Source: Medicago truncatula (taxonomy: Eukaryota; Streptophyta; Magnoliopsida; Fabales; Fabaceae). Taken from it: DNA of 64,000 nucleotides. How positions within the stretch are numbered: position 1 is the stretch's first letter; every line of letters begins with the position of its first letter. The stretch lies in NCBI RefSeq assembly GCF_003473485.1, contig NC_053046.1, forward strand, positions 37,347,832 through 37,411,831. The letters are read 5' to 3'. The translations under genes were made by a program, and so were the position numbers. This document shows positions 1 through 11,897 of the stretch, one piece after another. The notes under the pieces are model-generated. The model worked only from the letters and a program-made list of their open reading frames with translations, had not been told where the DNA came from and did no database searches.

Positions 1-812
1 TGTACTAAATATTGTCGCAAACAATAACCATTAGTTCAAATTCCTCTCAGATATAGCGTTGTAGCCGCTATTTGACAACACTGTTTAAATTAACATACAT
101 ATTCACCATTTCATAACTTCACATTATACACATAGTTTCAGCAACTAAATAACTACCCTAAAAAACACAATTTCATACTTTTATTAAAAAAAAACATACA
201 ATGTAATAATAAACAAAAAGTTAACACTTTATTTTCTCACAATCTTAACAGCATAACAATTAAAATCCATGTCAAAAACACACATTTTATCTTATGCAGG
301 ATCATTCTACAGAACACACATTTTTCAGATATAACACTAATATCCTTAAAATCAATGTTCTCAATTGGGGAAAAATTGAAGTTTTTCAAATTCAGCTAAC
401 CTACAAGGCTATAACACTGTTATAACCTCTATTTGATAACACATTATACTAAAACATGGTATCACATCAATTCATGACAAAACAAATCAACACCCTAATT
501 GAAATGTAGCTGAAAAATCTTCGAGTGAAAAAGAACTAACCCACGAAGAGTTCTCCAGAAAATCTTTGAAGGAGCCCTAAAATGAATAGGACCATGACTG
601 GGTTTGGTATTCATCCTCTTCCTAAGAAACCTCATGTACTTCATTTTCTGCCTAACGAGTCCACCTGACATACAAATCTCTTCACATCTTACAACCACAA
701 CTTTCTGTCCGTTTAGGAGCTCTTTTGCGACAATCGACGCTAAACGACCTAGCATGTGGTGGCGAGCGTCAATGACGACTCTCTTTGCACATGCTCCGGA
801 ACCTGACACCAT
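1..812 (-). CDS. RPL13A: 60S ribosomal protein L13a (uL13), first exon, partial at window edge
   Basis: Cytosolic large-subunit ribosomal protein of the uL13 family. The ATG is at 812-810 and the first coding exon runs to 541, where CGTGG is followed by the donor GTTAGT. It encodes about 91 residues beginning [20 protein letters not shown]. It contains [24 protein letters not shown] and the conserved block [20 protein letters not shown], ending [10 protein letters not shown]. Plant uL13 is about 206 residues, so a little under half is present. I see no second exon in 1-540, so this is intron and the rest lies left of the window. The promoter has a telo-box and a site II motif, as expected for a plant ribosomal protein gene. 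Nothing in the exon suggests a pseudogene. Confidence 0.93.
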
Positions 813-830
813 TTTCGACTGGAGTTTCTG

Positions 831-838
831 TAGGGTTT
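831..838 (-). promoter_or_regulatory. telo-box upstream of RPL13a
   Basis: Reads AAACCCTA on the minus strand, 19 bp upstream of the ATG at 812. The telo-box is typical of plant translation-machinery genes and usually lies near the transcription start. Confidence 0.7.
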
Positions 839-959
839 TCTTGGTGTTTTAGGTTTTGCAGTGACGGCGAAAATTTTGTAGTATATGAAGTCTGGGTTTT
901 TATGGGTTTGAATAATGTGTCGGATCTTGGGGGATGGATCCGTTAGCCCGTTTTCTTAA

Positions 960-965
960 TGGGCT
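960..965. promoter_or_regulatory. site II-type element (TGGGCT)
   Basis: TGGGCT lies about 150 bp upstream of the uL13 start. Site II (TGGGCY) motifs combined with telo-boxes are the classic TCP-bound pair in plant ribosomal protein promoters. A single copy is seen, so this is motif-level evidence only. Confidence 0.5.
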
Positions 966-1006
966 GCTTTCTATTTTATTTTTAAATTAAGGTAATTGAT
1001 TGATAT

Positions 1007-1360
1007 TTTTTTTTTGAACAAGCAAAAAATTCAATAAAAGATCTGGAGAGGGCCAGAACCCTTAACAACAAAAGTGCTTACAACAAAACAAAAAGAAGGA
1101 GCAAAACATTACATCACAGATGAATTAAACTAACAAAGCAACTGCTAAAACAACAACAACAGAGAAATGACAGAAGCTACTAGCTAAACACCAAAGTTCA
1201 ATCATCAGTATCATAGAACAGGTCTTGTTGTCTGAACAATGTGTTGCAAATAACACTTCCCATGTATTGTTTTACCATTGAGCCAACTATTTGGTATATG
1301 CCGAGGTAGCTTTGGAGGTATCCTTTTGGGCACGAGTCCTCATTCCGGCTGAGTTGAAAT
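1007..1360 (-). mobile_element. retroposed 3' fragment with poly(A) tail (candidate)
   Basis: On the minus strand this piece starts near 1356, stays open for about 41 codons (NEDSCPKGYLQSYLGIYQ... to YDTDD and stop at about 1201), continues as an AT-rich 3' untranslated-like stretch, and ends in a run of ten A (1006-1015 as T on plus). TTGATAT flanks both sides (1000-1006 and 1361-1367), compatible with a 7-bp target duplication, although the right copy also abuts the MITE at 1369. The peptide family was not recognised. It could be the tail of a LINE or of a retrocopied gene. Confidence 0.45.
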
Positions 1361-1368
1361 TTGATATC

Positions 1369-1737
1369 AAGTAAATCACCAAATTGGTCCCTATCTATGT
1401 ACTAAATTCTCAAATTGGTCCCTAACTCTATGAATAACTCAAAATGGTTCATGTCTTTTGTCAAATGTTTCTCAGATTTGTCACTGGCTCTATTAGTGTT
1501 TTGTATTTGAGTGTTATTGACTCAATGTCTTTTGGATATTATTTAGTGGTTAATGGCATAATGCTTTTTGGATCTTATTTGGTACATTAATGACTTAAAA
1601 TACAAAACAACTAAGAGAGTCGGGGATCAATTTGAGAAACGTTTGACAAAGACAGAGACCATTTTGAGTTATTCATAGAGTTAGGAACCAATTTGAGAAT
1701 TTGGTACAAATACAAGGACCAATATGGTGATTTACTC
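1369..1737. mobile_element. MITE with about 150-bp terminal inverted repeats
   Basis: The left end (AGTAAATCACCAAATTGGTC...) and the inverted right end (GAGTAAATCACCATATTGGTC...) match over roughly 150 bp, including the landmark CTCAAATTGGTCCCTAACTC. The flanks share TTTGAT, the remains of a 9-bp target duplication. A related copy is at 35199-35545. No coding capacity. The 9-bp duplication of the sister copy suggests a Mutator-like origin. Confidence 0.85.
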
Positions 1738-1739
1738 TT

Positions 1740-3900
1740 TGATGCACCGCGCCGGAAAATCACAACAACAACGACGAATTTTGGAAATCTTAATCCAATC
1801 CATTCAACCCAAAGTTGCAGAAAACAACATTCATTAAACTCAAATTTCATTTAAAATTCACCTGAAAACAAAATTGCAGAAAATATTGATTTCTAAATTA
1901 TTCAATTCATTCAACCCAAAGTTCACATATTCATCACAGGCCAAATATTACACAACAAAACAATCAAAATCGGAATGGAAAATCTCATAGAACTCAGATC
2001 TGGAGAGGGATGGTGTTTAAGTTCAGATGTGAACACAAGCTGGTCAATGGAAAATTACGAATGAAAATAGAATAAAAAGAACAAAAAAAGACGTGTTGGT
2101 GTTGAAAAAAAACGACGATTTGCTGTTGAAGATCGATGAAGGATAATTTATTGTGTTGGAGGTATAGCAATCAACAGAAAGTGCAGCAACAACAATGGAG
2201 TTGCTACAGTACACGTCTCTCTCTTAGATCTACCAAATGAAAAAAAAAAAAAAAAACATCTAGTGTTGAGGGATTATGGTAAGATCAGCGTTCTTCGTCA
2301 ATCTAACCGCAACACATGTCATTTTTTTTACAAAAAAAAAAAAAAAAAAAATCAGTCTTTTTTAATATCTCCTACCGTGGGAGACCTATTCAAGTTTCCT
2401 ATCATAAACGGTGCCATAGTAGAAGACTTAACCCACTTTAATCAACTGATTACAATCACCATAATATCTTATGTATACTCTGGATTTCCAAGGAAGCATC
2501 TGATTCCTAAGTCCTTTGTTACTCAATTATCATGGCTTCATCAAACATGTCGAGTCTATTGCAAAAGTCTTGACTTGGTATGAATCTACGTCTTCTAAAA
2601 AATCTTGGCTTAGGTGAGCCTTTTAAAGACACAAGTCTTTAACGTCTCTTCAGACCTATTTAAGATTAAAAAAAAAAGGTTATTGCCACCAGTGGGCCAA
2701 TTACAATTAGAGGATTGGGTCTGTATCTGAGAGATACAAAGTGAGTGATTTTTGGATAACTCTAATTATTTTGAGAGGATATTACAATTCAATCATATAT
2801 TAATTTAAGAGTACAACGGCATCTTGAATTATTTATAACATGATCTAATGACTCTCCTTGAAGATGATATACAATGAATAGATTTATGTTCATTACTTTT
2901 TCAATGATTTTTATTTTTATATGAACATAGCCTTTTTTCAATCTCTTCTTTCTTTTAAACCTAAAGTGATATGATTTTCTTTTGATTGACATTAGTTTAT
3001 CTCTATCATGTGATTTCAGACAGAATATCTTTTAAGAGAATCATTCTTCGAGATAAGCAATCTTCAAAACACAATGATTTCTTCTTAACCTCTCATGGTT
3101 GTAAATATATTCTATAGACTTGTATCCACACCTTTCACTCTATTTTTTTTTCCTCCTTGTAGCTTCTAACTTTATATTGGTGTTCGACACACGCTCTTTT
3201 TAATTCTTCTTCATGTTCTTTTGGGCATTCAATACACATGGTGTATTCTCAACACAATACTTAGTGTCTATCAACACACTATATTCAATTGAATAAAGTT
3301 CCTTTTATGCATTGAATAATATAGTTGTTGAGAAAAAGAAACGTTTAGAGAATGAAACAAAGCTAGTACAAAGATTTGTTGGATGACTTCTACGATCAGC
3401 ATATGTTATGACGTACAACATTTACCGTTGTACATTGTACTATCCGACAATTGTCTCAAATTTTGAATTTGAAAGTTGATGGAAGTCTTCATCAAGTGAT
3501 AAATCATTTGTTCTCTAGAGGATAAGCTTTCTCATGATTAAACTCTAAAGTCTACATTGAGAGTATAATCAGAAGATAAGTATCTTAGTCTTCGGAGGGT
3601 AACACCTTCTTTATGGTTACACCTTGGTGAAGGCCACAACTATCCATTTAATATTCAAGATAAAGGCCATAAGATTTTAACTAGCATCAGATAAAGAAGT
3701 TCTTAAGAAAAACTACTCAATATATATGGGAAGATCATTATCTGTTCAAGTTTGGGTCCCATAATTTGTTAAGAAGATGCATAAATCTTCAAGTTTGGAT
3801 TATTTTGGCTATCAATCTTCAAAAATACATATGATCATGTGCAACATTGTAACAATTGCAAAATATGGTGGAGTATATCTAAGAGGATCTAAATGCCTCT
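1740..3900. other. intergenic stretch, no supported gene
   Basis: AT-rich sequence with poly(A/T) runs near 2240-2255 and 2330-2350 and a small internal similarity (ATTCAACCCAAAGTT at about 1803 and 1912). A 106-codon open frame at 2263-2583 has no recognisable domain and passes through a homopolymer run, so it is not called a gene. Confidence 0.5.
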
Positions 3901-3912
3901 TCAAAACATTTT

Positions 3913-4320
3913 GAAGTAGAGGTATATGATTGTTGGGGAATCGACTTAGTTGAACCACTGTCTCATCATGTTCAAGTGACTATATACTACATGTAGTTGA
4001 TTGTGTAACTAAATAGGTGGAGGAAATGGTTGCGCTGATATCATAAGCTAAAATTATGGTAAAATGGATAGGTGTGGAGTCACATCGTTTCGAGCAATTT
4101 TCATGGTTACCCCTTGATGAGGGCGTTTGGGGCCGAGGAGAAACTCTTGGGTCTCCGTTTTGACTACCGGTGAATTTTGAAGTCTAGATTCTTTGATTAT
4201 TGAGGTCCAGGTATATGATTTATCGAGTCTCATGGTGTGCACCAATGTCACTATTTGAACAAACGAGGCTAAACTATTGGGTAGAAAAGTAGTATGCTCC
4301 TTTCGCGATAACAAAAAATA
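3913..4320 (+). pseudogene. decayed Ty3/gypsy integrase fragment
   Basis: Reading plus strand from 3913 gives EVYDCWGIDLVEPLSHH, then after a frame change VDCVTK-stop-VEEMVALIS. This resembles the gypsy integrase core pattern (FDxWGIDFMGPF ... VDYVTKWVEA). A TAG stands where tryptophan is expected and more stops follow, so the copy is dead. It ends where the solo LTR at 4375 begins. Assignment is by motif memory only. Confidence 0.55.
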
Positions 4321-4374
4321 GAGGCATTTGTATAATAATAAAAAAAAAACAAAAAAAAGTAGAGGAGTTCAAAC

Positions 4375-6223
4375 TGTAACGTCTGTTTTGATTTATTTAA
4401 TTATTTAATTGAGTCTAGAAATTATTAAGAAGAGTTTAGAATATATTATATGATTATATGATTTATTAGGTAGCTTATTATATTATTTAATAGAATAAAA
4501 TTTGAAAATAAAATAATAATGAGTTTAGGGGTTGTTATGAGATTTTAGAAAGCTTGGGGGAAGAAAGAGAAATAAGATAAGATAGATGGTGGAGTTATAA
4601 GTAGGAAAGACCTAGTTTAGAAAAACAAAACGTACGATCAATTTTGGAGAAAAGGGAGAAACACCTAGAGAGCTGCGATTTCATTCTATAAGGTAAGGGT
4701 GAGACTAATTTGCAATTTTGTTAAGTATGTGAATCAATGGTTAGGTTTAACATGAAGTAGAATGAGTTTTAGAGAAATCGAAAAGTATGTTAAAATTGAT
4801 GGAATTGATGATTAAACGGTGAAAAGTTGTTAGAATGATGTAGAGATTGTCCCTAGACCTTAGATAATGATTATGATGAATTCTGGAATCAAGATTTGGC
4901 TTAAAACCATGAGAGTTAGTGATTTTTGTGAAAAACTGCACTTCTGCCTGTAGCGACATTCATCGCTCGCCTCCCGAGCTATGATCCTCGCCACGGCGAA
5001 TGATGAACTTCATCGCTCGCCACACGAGCAACCTTACCCGCCTCGCGAGTTGCATGTCGCAGCTCGCCATAGCGAGCATGACCAGAGAGCTATCCAAATT
5101 TCATGATTTTGACTTTTAAGTTGATCCTTAGATGCTTTTGAGTGCTTGAACATGTCTAATAATGATTAGGAAAGAATGTAGAGTGAGATTGAACCTGGAT
5201 AGATTTTAGAATAAAACTTTGAGAATCTGACCTGAACTCGCCATGGCGAGTAGAGGCTCTCGCCTCGCGAGTGACCTATTTACAGAATGCTTGTTTAGGA
5301 TTTTGCGATCTTTGTCGCACGAGTCGTTGAGAGTTGAACCTTGGGGTAGTTATGAATATTATATATATTATTAATGATGATATGTGAAGCTGATTTATGA
5401 TGATTTGATGATGTTATATTGTGATATAATTGTATATGCATTACTTGAATTATATGTGAATAATTGAGACGTTGTTGACTTGCATTTGATATTATTATGT
5501 CATGCTGTTTTTGTATACTGCTGTGTTGTTGTTATTTAACTAAGCTGCATGAGTCGGTCTAAGTTGATTAAGATGATGAAGTTCCAAATTATTGGATTAT
5601 ACAAGAGTTTGTCGATTTAAGATGTTTAAGAGGTCGAGTCCATGCATTAACATTTTAAAGTTGAGGGCTTGATGCCCTGGGAGCCTATTTACGCTCAAAT
5701 AAAGTTGAGGGCTTGATGCCCTGGGAGCCTATTTATGATGAATATTATGATGATTTTAGGTTGTTAAATATAATTGTTGAATTATATGCTTAATATTATT
5801 GTTTTGTGAAATCTCACCCCTTCTGCTTGGAAATGTTGCTCTTCGTATGAGTAACCTGTAGGTGATCGTTAGTAGGTTGCTGGTGTTGATGTCGTGAGTG
5901 ACTTATTCCTCACTGAGTCTTAGGATGCTATGATACGTAACGGGATGAGATCTTTTGTGGCTATTTTCTATTCCTTTACGTATTGCTTATGTTTTTAATT
6001 TGGATATTTTAAGAGATGTTTTAATGAGGACTGCGTGCCAAAGACTTATTTATGTTAATGAATTTAATCCGCTGCAAAGTTTAATTTAATATGTTGATGA
6101 TTTTTGGAAAGATAATTAGTTAATTATCTCATTTATGATTTTTAAAAAGTGTAGCATTCTGTTATGTGTTGAATATTCTGATAATTGTTACGAAATTTTT
6201 ATGTTGGAAAACGGGGTGTTACA
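4375..6223. mobile_element. solo LTR of about 1.85 kb with 5-bp target duplication
   Basis: Begins TGTAACGTCTG and ends GGGGTGTTACA, so the termini are TGTAAC/GTTACA. The 5-bp duplication CAAAC is perfect (4370-4374 and 6224-6228). No second LTR copy, primer site or coding region is inside, so this is best read as a solo LTR left by LTR-LTR recombination. Internally it carries a cluster of short CTCGCC..GCGAG inverted motifs (4950-5270) and a 42-bp tandem duplication (about 5660-5743). It interrupts older gypsy-like sequence. Confidence 0.85.
5660..5743. repeat. tandem duplication, 42-bp unit x2
   Basis: The unit containing AAAGTTGAGGGCTTGATGCC and CTGGGAGCCTATTTA occurs twice head to tail inside the solo LTR; the copies are nearly identical. 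Confidence 0.85.
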
Positions 6224-6487
6224 CAAACACTATGTGGTGGAGCCATTGAATTTCACTAGTGGTATTGGACTATGTTCTATATTCAACTTTTGAACTTGAC
6301 ATTTAGAGAGTAGTTGATGAGGACTAACCCTACATGAAGGCAAAGAAGCTTCAAGAACTAGGAGTGGAAGGGTAATTTTTCTAGAGATAAGGTTGGGAAG
6401 CTAAAGACACAATTAAAGTATATTATGAACTTTCATTTTCTTAGCCTTAAGGCCTATGACAATATTTGTCTACACCATATTAATTAG

Positions 6488-6884
6488 GCAAATTCTACAG
6501 GACACCCAACATATTTGAGTGTATCGGTGCATCAACCCTTCAATTTTATAGGTAAATGAGTTGTTTTTTGAAGAAAAATATTATTTTTTATCATTTATAA
6601 TTATAATGATTAAATCTTATTCATCAAAAGTGTAAACGAAATAATTTTTTTAATTTTTATCGCTCATAATAGAGAACTTTGATTATTTTATACGATGATA
6701 TGTAAAAAAATTACTATGATTCTTATAAACAATGAATGATGCATTTTTCTTCTGAAATCATATTTTCTAAAATATAAATGCCGACAAATAACTATTTATT
6801 TCATAAAATTGATCGTTAGTTTATAGATTTATAAAGCAAGAGTACCGGTACACCTCAATTTACGAGTGTACTGTAGAAGTTTCC
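6488..6884. mobile_element. Mutator-like MITE, copy 1
   Basis: Ends are GGCAAATTCTACAG and its inverse CTGTAGAAGTTTCC. The flanks share TAATTA within a decayed 9-bp duplication. The interior matches the element at 34443-34849 along its length (CTCATAATAG, TTCTTATAAA, AAATTGATCGTTA landmarks). Non-coding. Confidence 0.8.
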
Positions 6885-7034
6885 TACTAATTATTATATA
6901 AATACTCAAAAGCTCAAAAACTATGCGAGACTTGTAACTTTTAAAATGTCTCAAAAACATTGAAAACAAATTTTGTGATTGATTTTTTTAATGTTATTGA
7001 TTTATTGATGAATGTTATTTCTTCATAAGTCATA

Positions 7035-7400
7035 TTGAAGGTTTCAAACTCTTTGAAAAGAAAAAGTTTAGACGAGTTGGACTATGAGCTCAAAGTTCAA
7101 CGAGCATTAAGAAAAGTGTTTATGGATCATCGAGAAAAAGGTTCTCATGGTGACAATGGGAGAATCAAGAAGCACATTTTTATGCATATATATGCATATT
7201 ATGCGTATGCTGGCTCCACACATAAATTTCATCAAACCATCATGCATCTACTCATTAACATGTCTCCTGAGTTTCGACCTTTTACTACCGGCATATATTT
7301 TCATTAAAATTGGCAGAACTTGAAGATTTGGAAGCTAGCTATCTTACACAAAAGCTTGATTCCTTAAACCAACAAAATAAAGCTTGATAAAAAATGATAA
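7035..7400 (+). pseudogene. possible decayed coding fragment, family unknown
   Basis: The plus strand reads LKRKSLDELDYELKVQRALRKVFMDHREKG from 7053, and in a second frame KLAELEDLEASYLTQKLDSL...NQQNKA and stop at about 7300-7387. Both are charged and helix-prone, as in a coiled-coil protein, but a stop and a frame change separate them. I do not recognise the family. It could be a broken exon pair or chance. Confidence 0.25.
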
Positions 7401-7463
7401 GAAAAATAATAATAAATATGGATAAGACAATACATATAAATAGATATTGGTTGCAATTTACAC

Positions 7464-9654
7464 TTAATCGGAACTTTCACTCCAATTTTTTATTGCTTGT
7501 CCCACTGCTTGTTTCACAGCTTGTGCATCAATAGTATCACCTTGTTCTTCATTCTACATATGTCACAAAAAATTTCCGTCATTCTCATGCATGATGGGAA
7601 ATAAAATGCAAGATATATTCCTTATTGATGAACTTAGCTGGCTTCTATACGTAGTAGACAATTAAATGAAGACTATATATATTATTATTAGGGTTAAGAT
7701 TAGGCATCATATATGAATTGCATGACCAATATCAATGATTCAATGTACAGCAACTCGGTCCCTTTTCTCGAGAACCCCAATGAGGAACGTTTTTATATAA
7801 AGGGACAAAACATGTGACACAAAAATATTGACAAGTGAAGGAAACAGATAGAGAGAATAATGATACGCATGTTGAACTTATACCATGAAAATTCAATTGA
7901 TATGCAGCAAAAATGTAAAATAATTTTTACACTATCAAATAATTGTTCTCTTGTACGTACAATTTTCTCTTGTTGATTACTATATGTATATATCTTACCT
8001 CTTCTCCAACAGCTTGGAAACAAAAATTGTCTGTACAAGAAACCCTAGCTTCCAGCACTGTAAGCCTCATCTCTTCAATGGCTTCAAGTATTGAAACAAG
8101 CATACCTTGGCTGCTTTTTGCTGAAAAAACGTTTATAAGAAATCCCTTTTCTAGGGTTTCAACTGTAACCTGCACGAGTCCATCCATAAAATCCATTTCA
8201 AATTTCATACTTGCAAGATCTTAGAACACATTGACTTGATGATCAACATACATAGTATGTATGTATATTTATATGAGAAATTGTTTACAATAACTGGAAA
8301 TTAAAGATCCCAAGATAGAGAAAAAATGTGAATTAACTCTGCGTCGAGTTATTTAGGGTCAAGACTTTTTTTAGGATATATAGACAAGGATGGTATATTT
8401 GAATTGTTTTATTTGAGTTTACCTACTAACATAACACTTGAGAGATTGTTACCATGGCGAGCTAATGGAAACAACACATGTTTATCAGTTGTTTTCAGCT
8501 AATTTCCACAAGCCCTTCAAGATAGTTAATTAATGAAAAATAATTTAGATGAAAACAATTTTATTTTATTTTATCTTTTGTTATAAAAATTACTATAATA
8601 ATCATTTATTCAATAAGCGATTATCTAAATTGTTTATCCAAAAGCAGTCAAATTCTGATTGAGTACTTTTTCTTTCTTAATAAAAAATATTAATTGGGTC
8701 TATAAAAAATATATATAAATGTGCTCATGTACTTTTTTCAATTACCATAGGCAAATTGGGATTGTGGACACTTGAACTTTCTGCAGAAGCTATTTCTTCA
8801 TTCAGTCTTTCTACCTTTTCCTTTAGATTTTCAATATACTTTGATGCATCGATTACGATCGAGGTATCATTTAGCTGCAACCATACCATGCATAAAAACC
8901 ATAAGAAGTGGTATTAGAAAATTATTAGAATACAATATCAAATAAGCTCCACATAGCTTATAAAAATATAGGATAAGGATACACTACTATGGGTTAGTTA
9001 ATTAACAAGATAAATGATATCAAATTAGAGACTTATATCAATCACTACTATTTTTTATCGATGAAAAATCTATCACTATATATTTTCAATATCAATTCAT
9101 AACTACAACATATATTCCTTCAAAAAAAACTACAACATATATATATATATATATAGTTACTTTTTTTTTTTATAATCAATATCTTGAAATTTTGAACCTA
9201 GATATGCATATGAGAGCATAAAAGTATAGACGGTGGACGATGCAAAAAAAAAATTAACAAGGAATTAACAAAGTAAATATATATAGAACTTGAAAGATTC
9301 AAATTCAAAAAACTAATAAAAAAATAGCAAACTTGAAAACATTAATTCCAATAATAAAAATGGACCCAAAATCAGGAAAAAGTATAGCAGAGGTGTGAAT
9401 ATTCTTTTATAGAATTGGGTGATTTCATTGAGAATATATTGATGGAGAGAAATCCAATGGAAAGAAAAGAAAGATAAGAGATAGAAAATGCAGGGAATAT
9501 TTACAGCATGAGAGTTAGTAACAGAACGAAGAAGTTGCAGCTTCTCATGCAGTGCTGCTCTCTTTTGCTCCCTAGAAACCATTTTTTTGTGTTTTCTCTT
9601 TCTAAATCTCTCTCTTTTCCTTTTGCTACAAATTCTGATGAGTTCTGAGGCCAT
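7464..9654 (-). CDS. short bHLH/ACT-like transcription regulator (SCREAM-like, At3g56220/At2g40435 family)
   Basis: Four exons on the minus strand: 9505-9582 (or from 9654), 8746-8874, 7999-8169 and 7464-7553, all with GT/AG borders and matching phases. From the ATG at 9582 the product is 155 residues. MVSREQKRAALHEKLQLLRS and DTSIVIDASKYIENLKEKVE form a helix-loop-helix with an atypical basic region. VTVETLEKGFLINVFSAK onward is an ACT-like C-terminal domain, and the tail is IDAQAVKQAVGQAIKNW. Proteins of this family start at MVSRE, so 9582 is preferred, but an in-frame ATG at 9654 adds 24 very basic residues. Likely nuclear, regulating transcription through dimerisation; targets cannot be read from sequence. 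The whole domain order fits the family, so identity is firm. Confidence 0.9.
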
Positions 9655-9742
9655 TTAAAAGGAAGAGTTATGAGCTTTCAAATCCATATGATCTCATGTG
9701 TTCTCTTCTCACATGACTGTCTTAGTTTATTCAAAGACAAAT

Positions 9743-9750
9743 TCTATATA
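9743..9750 (-). promoter_or_regulatory. candidate TATA box of the bHLH gene
   Basis: TATATAGA on the minus strand, about 90 nt upstream of the ATG at 9654 and about 160 nt upstream of the ATG at 9582. Spacing is plausible for either start. The region is AT-rich, so chance is possible. Confidence 0.4.
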
Positions 9751-10059
9751 GATTTTTAGTTGAACTTACTAAAATACCCTTATGTTATATTTACTTTGGA
9801 ATACTATGCCCATTTCAATGGCTATTTTAAACTCCACTTCAAAAAAAAAAATTGCTATTTTAAACTCAATCATATTTGGACACCCTAGATTTTCATACAC
9901 TTATTTAACACCTCATTTTTTTTTTTTTTATCTCTTTTCTTATGAAATAATCAATCTATCGGATCTAACTCATCACTTTCTCTTATCTCTATCCCTCTAA
10001 AGATGTACGTACATTTAGGGTGTCTAAGAAATATTTTTTCTATTTTAATTTGGATATTT

Positions 10060-10556
10060 TTTTTGATCCGTACAAAAAAAATTATAATTTGTTTTTAATC
10101 CCTCTAAAAAATTTCAAAAAGTTTAGTCGCTCAAATATTTTCTGTTACGATTTTTGGTCCTTGATTTTAAGTCAACTCACATGTATCGTTCATATTTTTT
10201 AACGAATTTTTAGAGATGTTTATAATGTTATAAAAATCTCTCACAAAAATCTATAATATTTTTTTAACAAAATATGAGTTAAATATGAATTCTTATGTTC
10301 TAACAATGTAAAAAATTATAATTAATTCACCCATTGTTAAAAAAAAAAATTGCAAGAGAGATTTGCATAATGTACTAAACATGATTGTAAACACAAAATC
10401 CAAAATTTCAAAGGATACACATGGGTTAATTTAAAAGCAAGGATTTAAAATCGTTATAGGAAACATTTGAATGAACAATACTTGCTGAAAAAATTAGAGG
10501 GATTAAAAACAAAATTTAATATATTTACGGTGACCAAAAATTTATTTAACCCTTTT
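10060..10556. mobile_element. degenerate MITE related to the 28321 element
   Basis: The left part (TTTGTTTTTAATCCCTCTAA) and the inverted right part (GGGTTAAATAAATTTTTGGTC ... TTTTTAATCCCTCTAA) match each other and the ends of the 28321-28819 element. Boundaries are approximate; no clean duplication seen. Confidence 0.55.
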
Positions 10557-10559
10557 TAA

Positions 10560-11608
10560 AATCAATACTTGGATCTTTTGCTTGCACAATCTATAACCTA
10601 AGTTCAAGTTCGGATTCTCTCATGGGTATGTTATATATATACTTACAATTTGAAGATTAAATATCCTTAATTCTTTTTTATTTTAACAAAATGTAGGGCG
10701 AGAGAATTGTGTTTCAGTTTAAGATAAGGAAAACTTTCGAGCTCAAAGAAAACATAGAAAAAGATTTACATCTGCCTCATTCTAAAGACATTAACGAGGC
10801 TTAAACTCAATGTCTCTCGAATTCAATACCTATCTTTTCAATTGAATACGACGTGTAATCTCATTTACTTATAAAGTAGGGCAGACAATAGGAACGAGAT
10901 ATTGTTTATTTGATTAAATTTTGAAAGGTTTGTAAACAAATGCATCTTGACACTCTTTAAGCATTCTAAAATAAGCAATTATTTTTTAAAAAAGTCAAAT
11001 GTTTTGATTTTCAATATATTAATTACACGATTTTTCATAAATACTTATAAATTATGGTCTTAAGAGTGTCTTGGAGACACTCGTTAATGTTTCTCAATTT
11101 TGAAGTATTCAAGGGTAAATTGGGGAAATGAAAAACATGACATTGCTGGCATACTAAGTTTTGAGGTGGAGGAAATAAAGGATTGAAGAGAGGAATCATA
11201 ATCATAAACTCGTGATAGGGAAAATTACATTGAAAGAAGTGAAGGAGAAGCTAGCAACAAAAAAAATGCATGTATGTATGTGAGTTTGGAATGGGTCCAA
11301 ACACTCCTCACGGGGGATTTTTTAGGCTCTCCTCCACTCTTTGATCCTTTTCTCGAATTTTTGTCACTTTTTTCCATTCTCTCTCCACACGTGCCATCTT
11401 ATACTCTCATTCTCATCGTATCAGACACTCAACCTCATTTTCATTTTTCATTCCCACTTAATTGATAGTGAAATCAAATATGTGATATATTCACTTCACT
11501 TATTATAATTATTATACTTCTCTTTCGTACTATACATTTTCATTTTCATGTGAATTGTATGTCACTAGCTAGCTAGCACAATTGCTACTTGTATTGTTGT
11601 TTTCTTTG
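10560..11608. other. intergenic stretch, nothing recognised
   Basis: AT-rich single-copy-looking DNA. A pyrimidine-rich block (about 11320-11460) is open for 63 codons but has no domain signal. Confidence 0.4.
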
Positions 11609-11616
11609 TAGGTACT

Positions 11617-11889
11617 CAGCGGTGGCCCTAATAGTAGGCGGGAGGAGCGGCAACTCAGAACATCATTTTTATAGGGGTATCAAAATTATTATTTTTATGT
11701 AGTAGTTAATATTATATAGATATTTTTTTTAAATTATTTTGATTAATTATATTGAAAATATGTTTTAAAAAACTTTGATCATGAATGAATCTTTTGTAAT
11801 AAAAAATATAAGAAAAAAAGTATTTAATAATTAAAAAAACACAGTTTATTAATTCCCCCGATGCATTAAAAATCTTAGGACCGGCCATG
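11617..11889. mobile_element. non-autonomous hAT element, 273 bp
   Basis: Perfect 8-bp target duplication TAGGTACT (11609-11616 and 11890-11897). Termini CAGCGGTGGCCCTAA and, inverted from the right, CATGGCCGGTCCTAA form imperfect hAT-style inverted repeats. The interior is AT-rich and non-coding. Confidence 0.8.
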
Positions 11890-11897
11890 TAGGTACT

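Noticed and set aside
2263..2583. 106-codon plus frame
   Set aside because: Runs through a poly(A) tract encoding lysines; remaining peptide not recognised.
4054..4314. 86-codon minus-strand open frame
   Set aside because: It lies opposite a degraded gypsy integrase-like segment on plus; no domain of its own.
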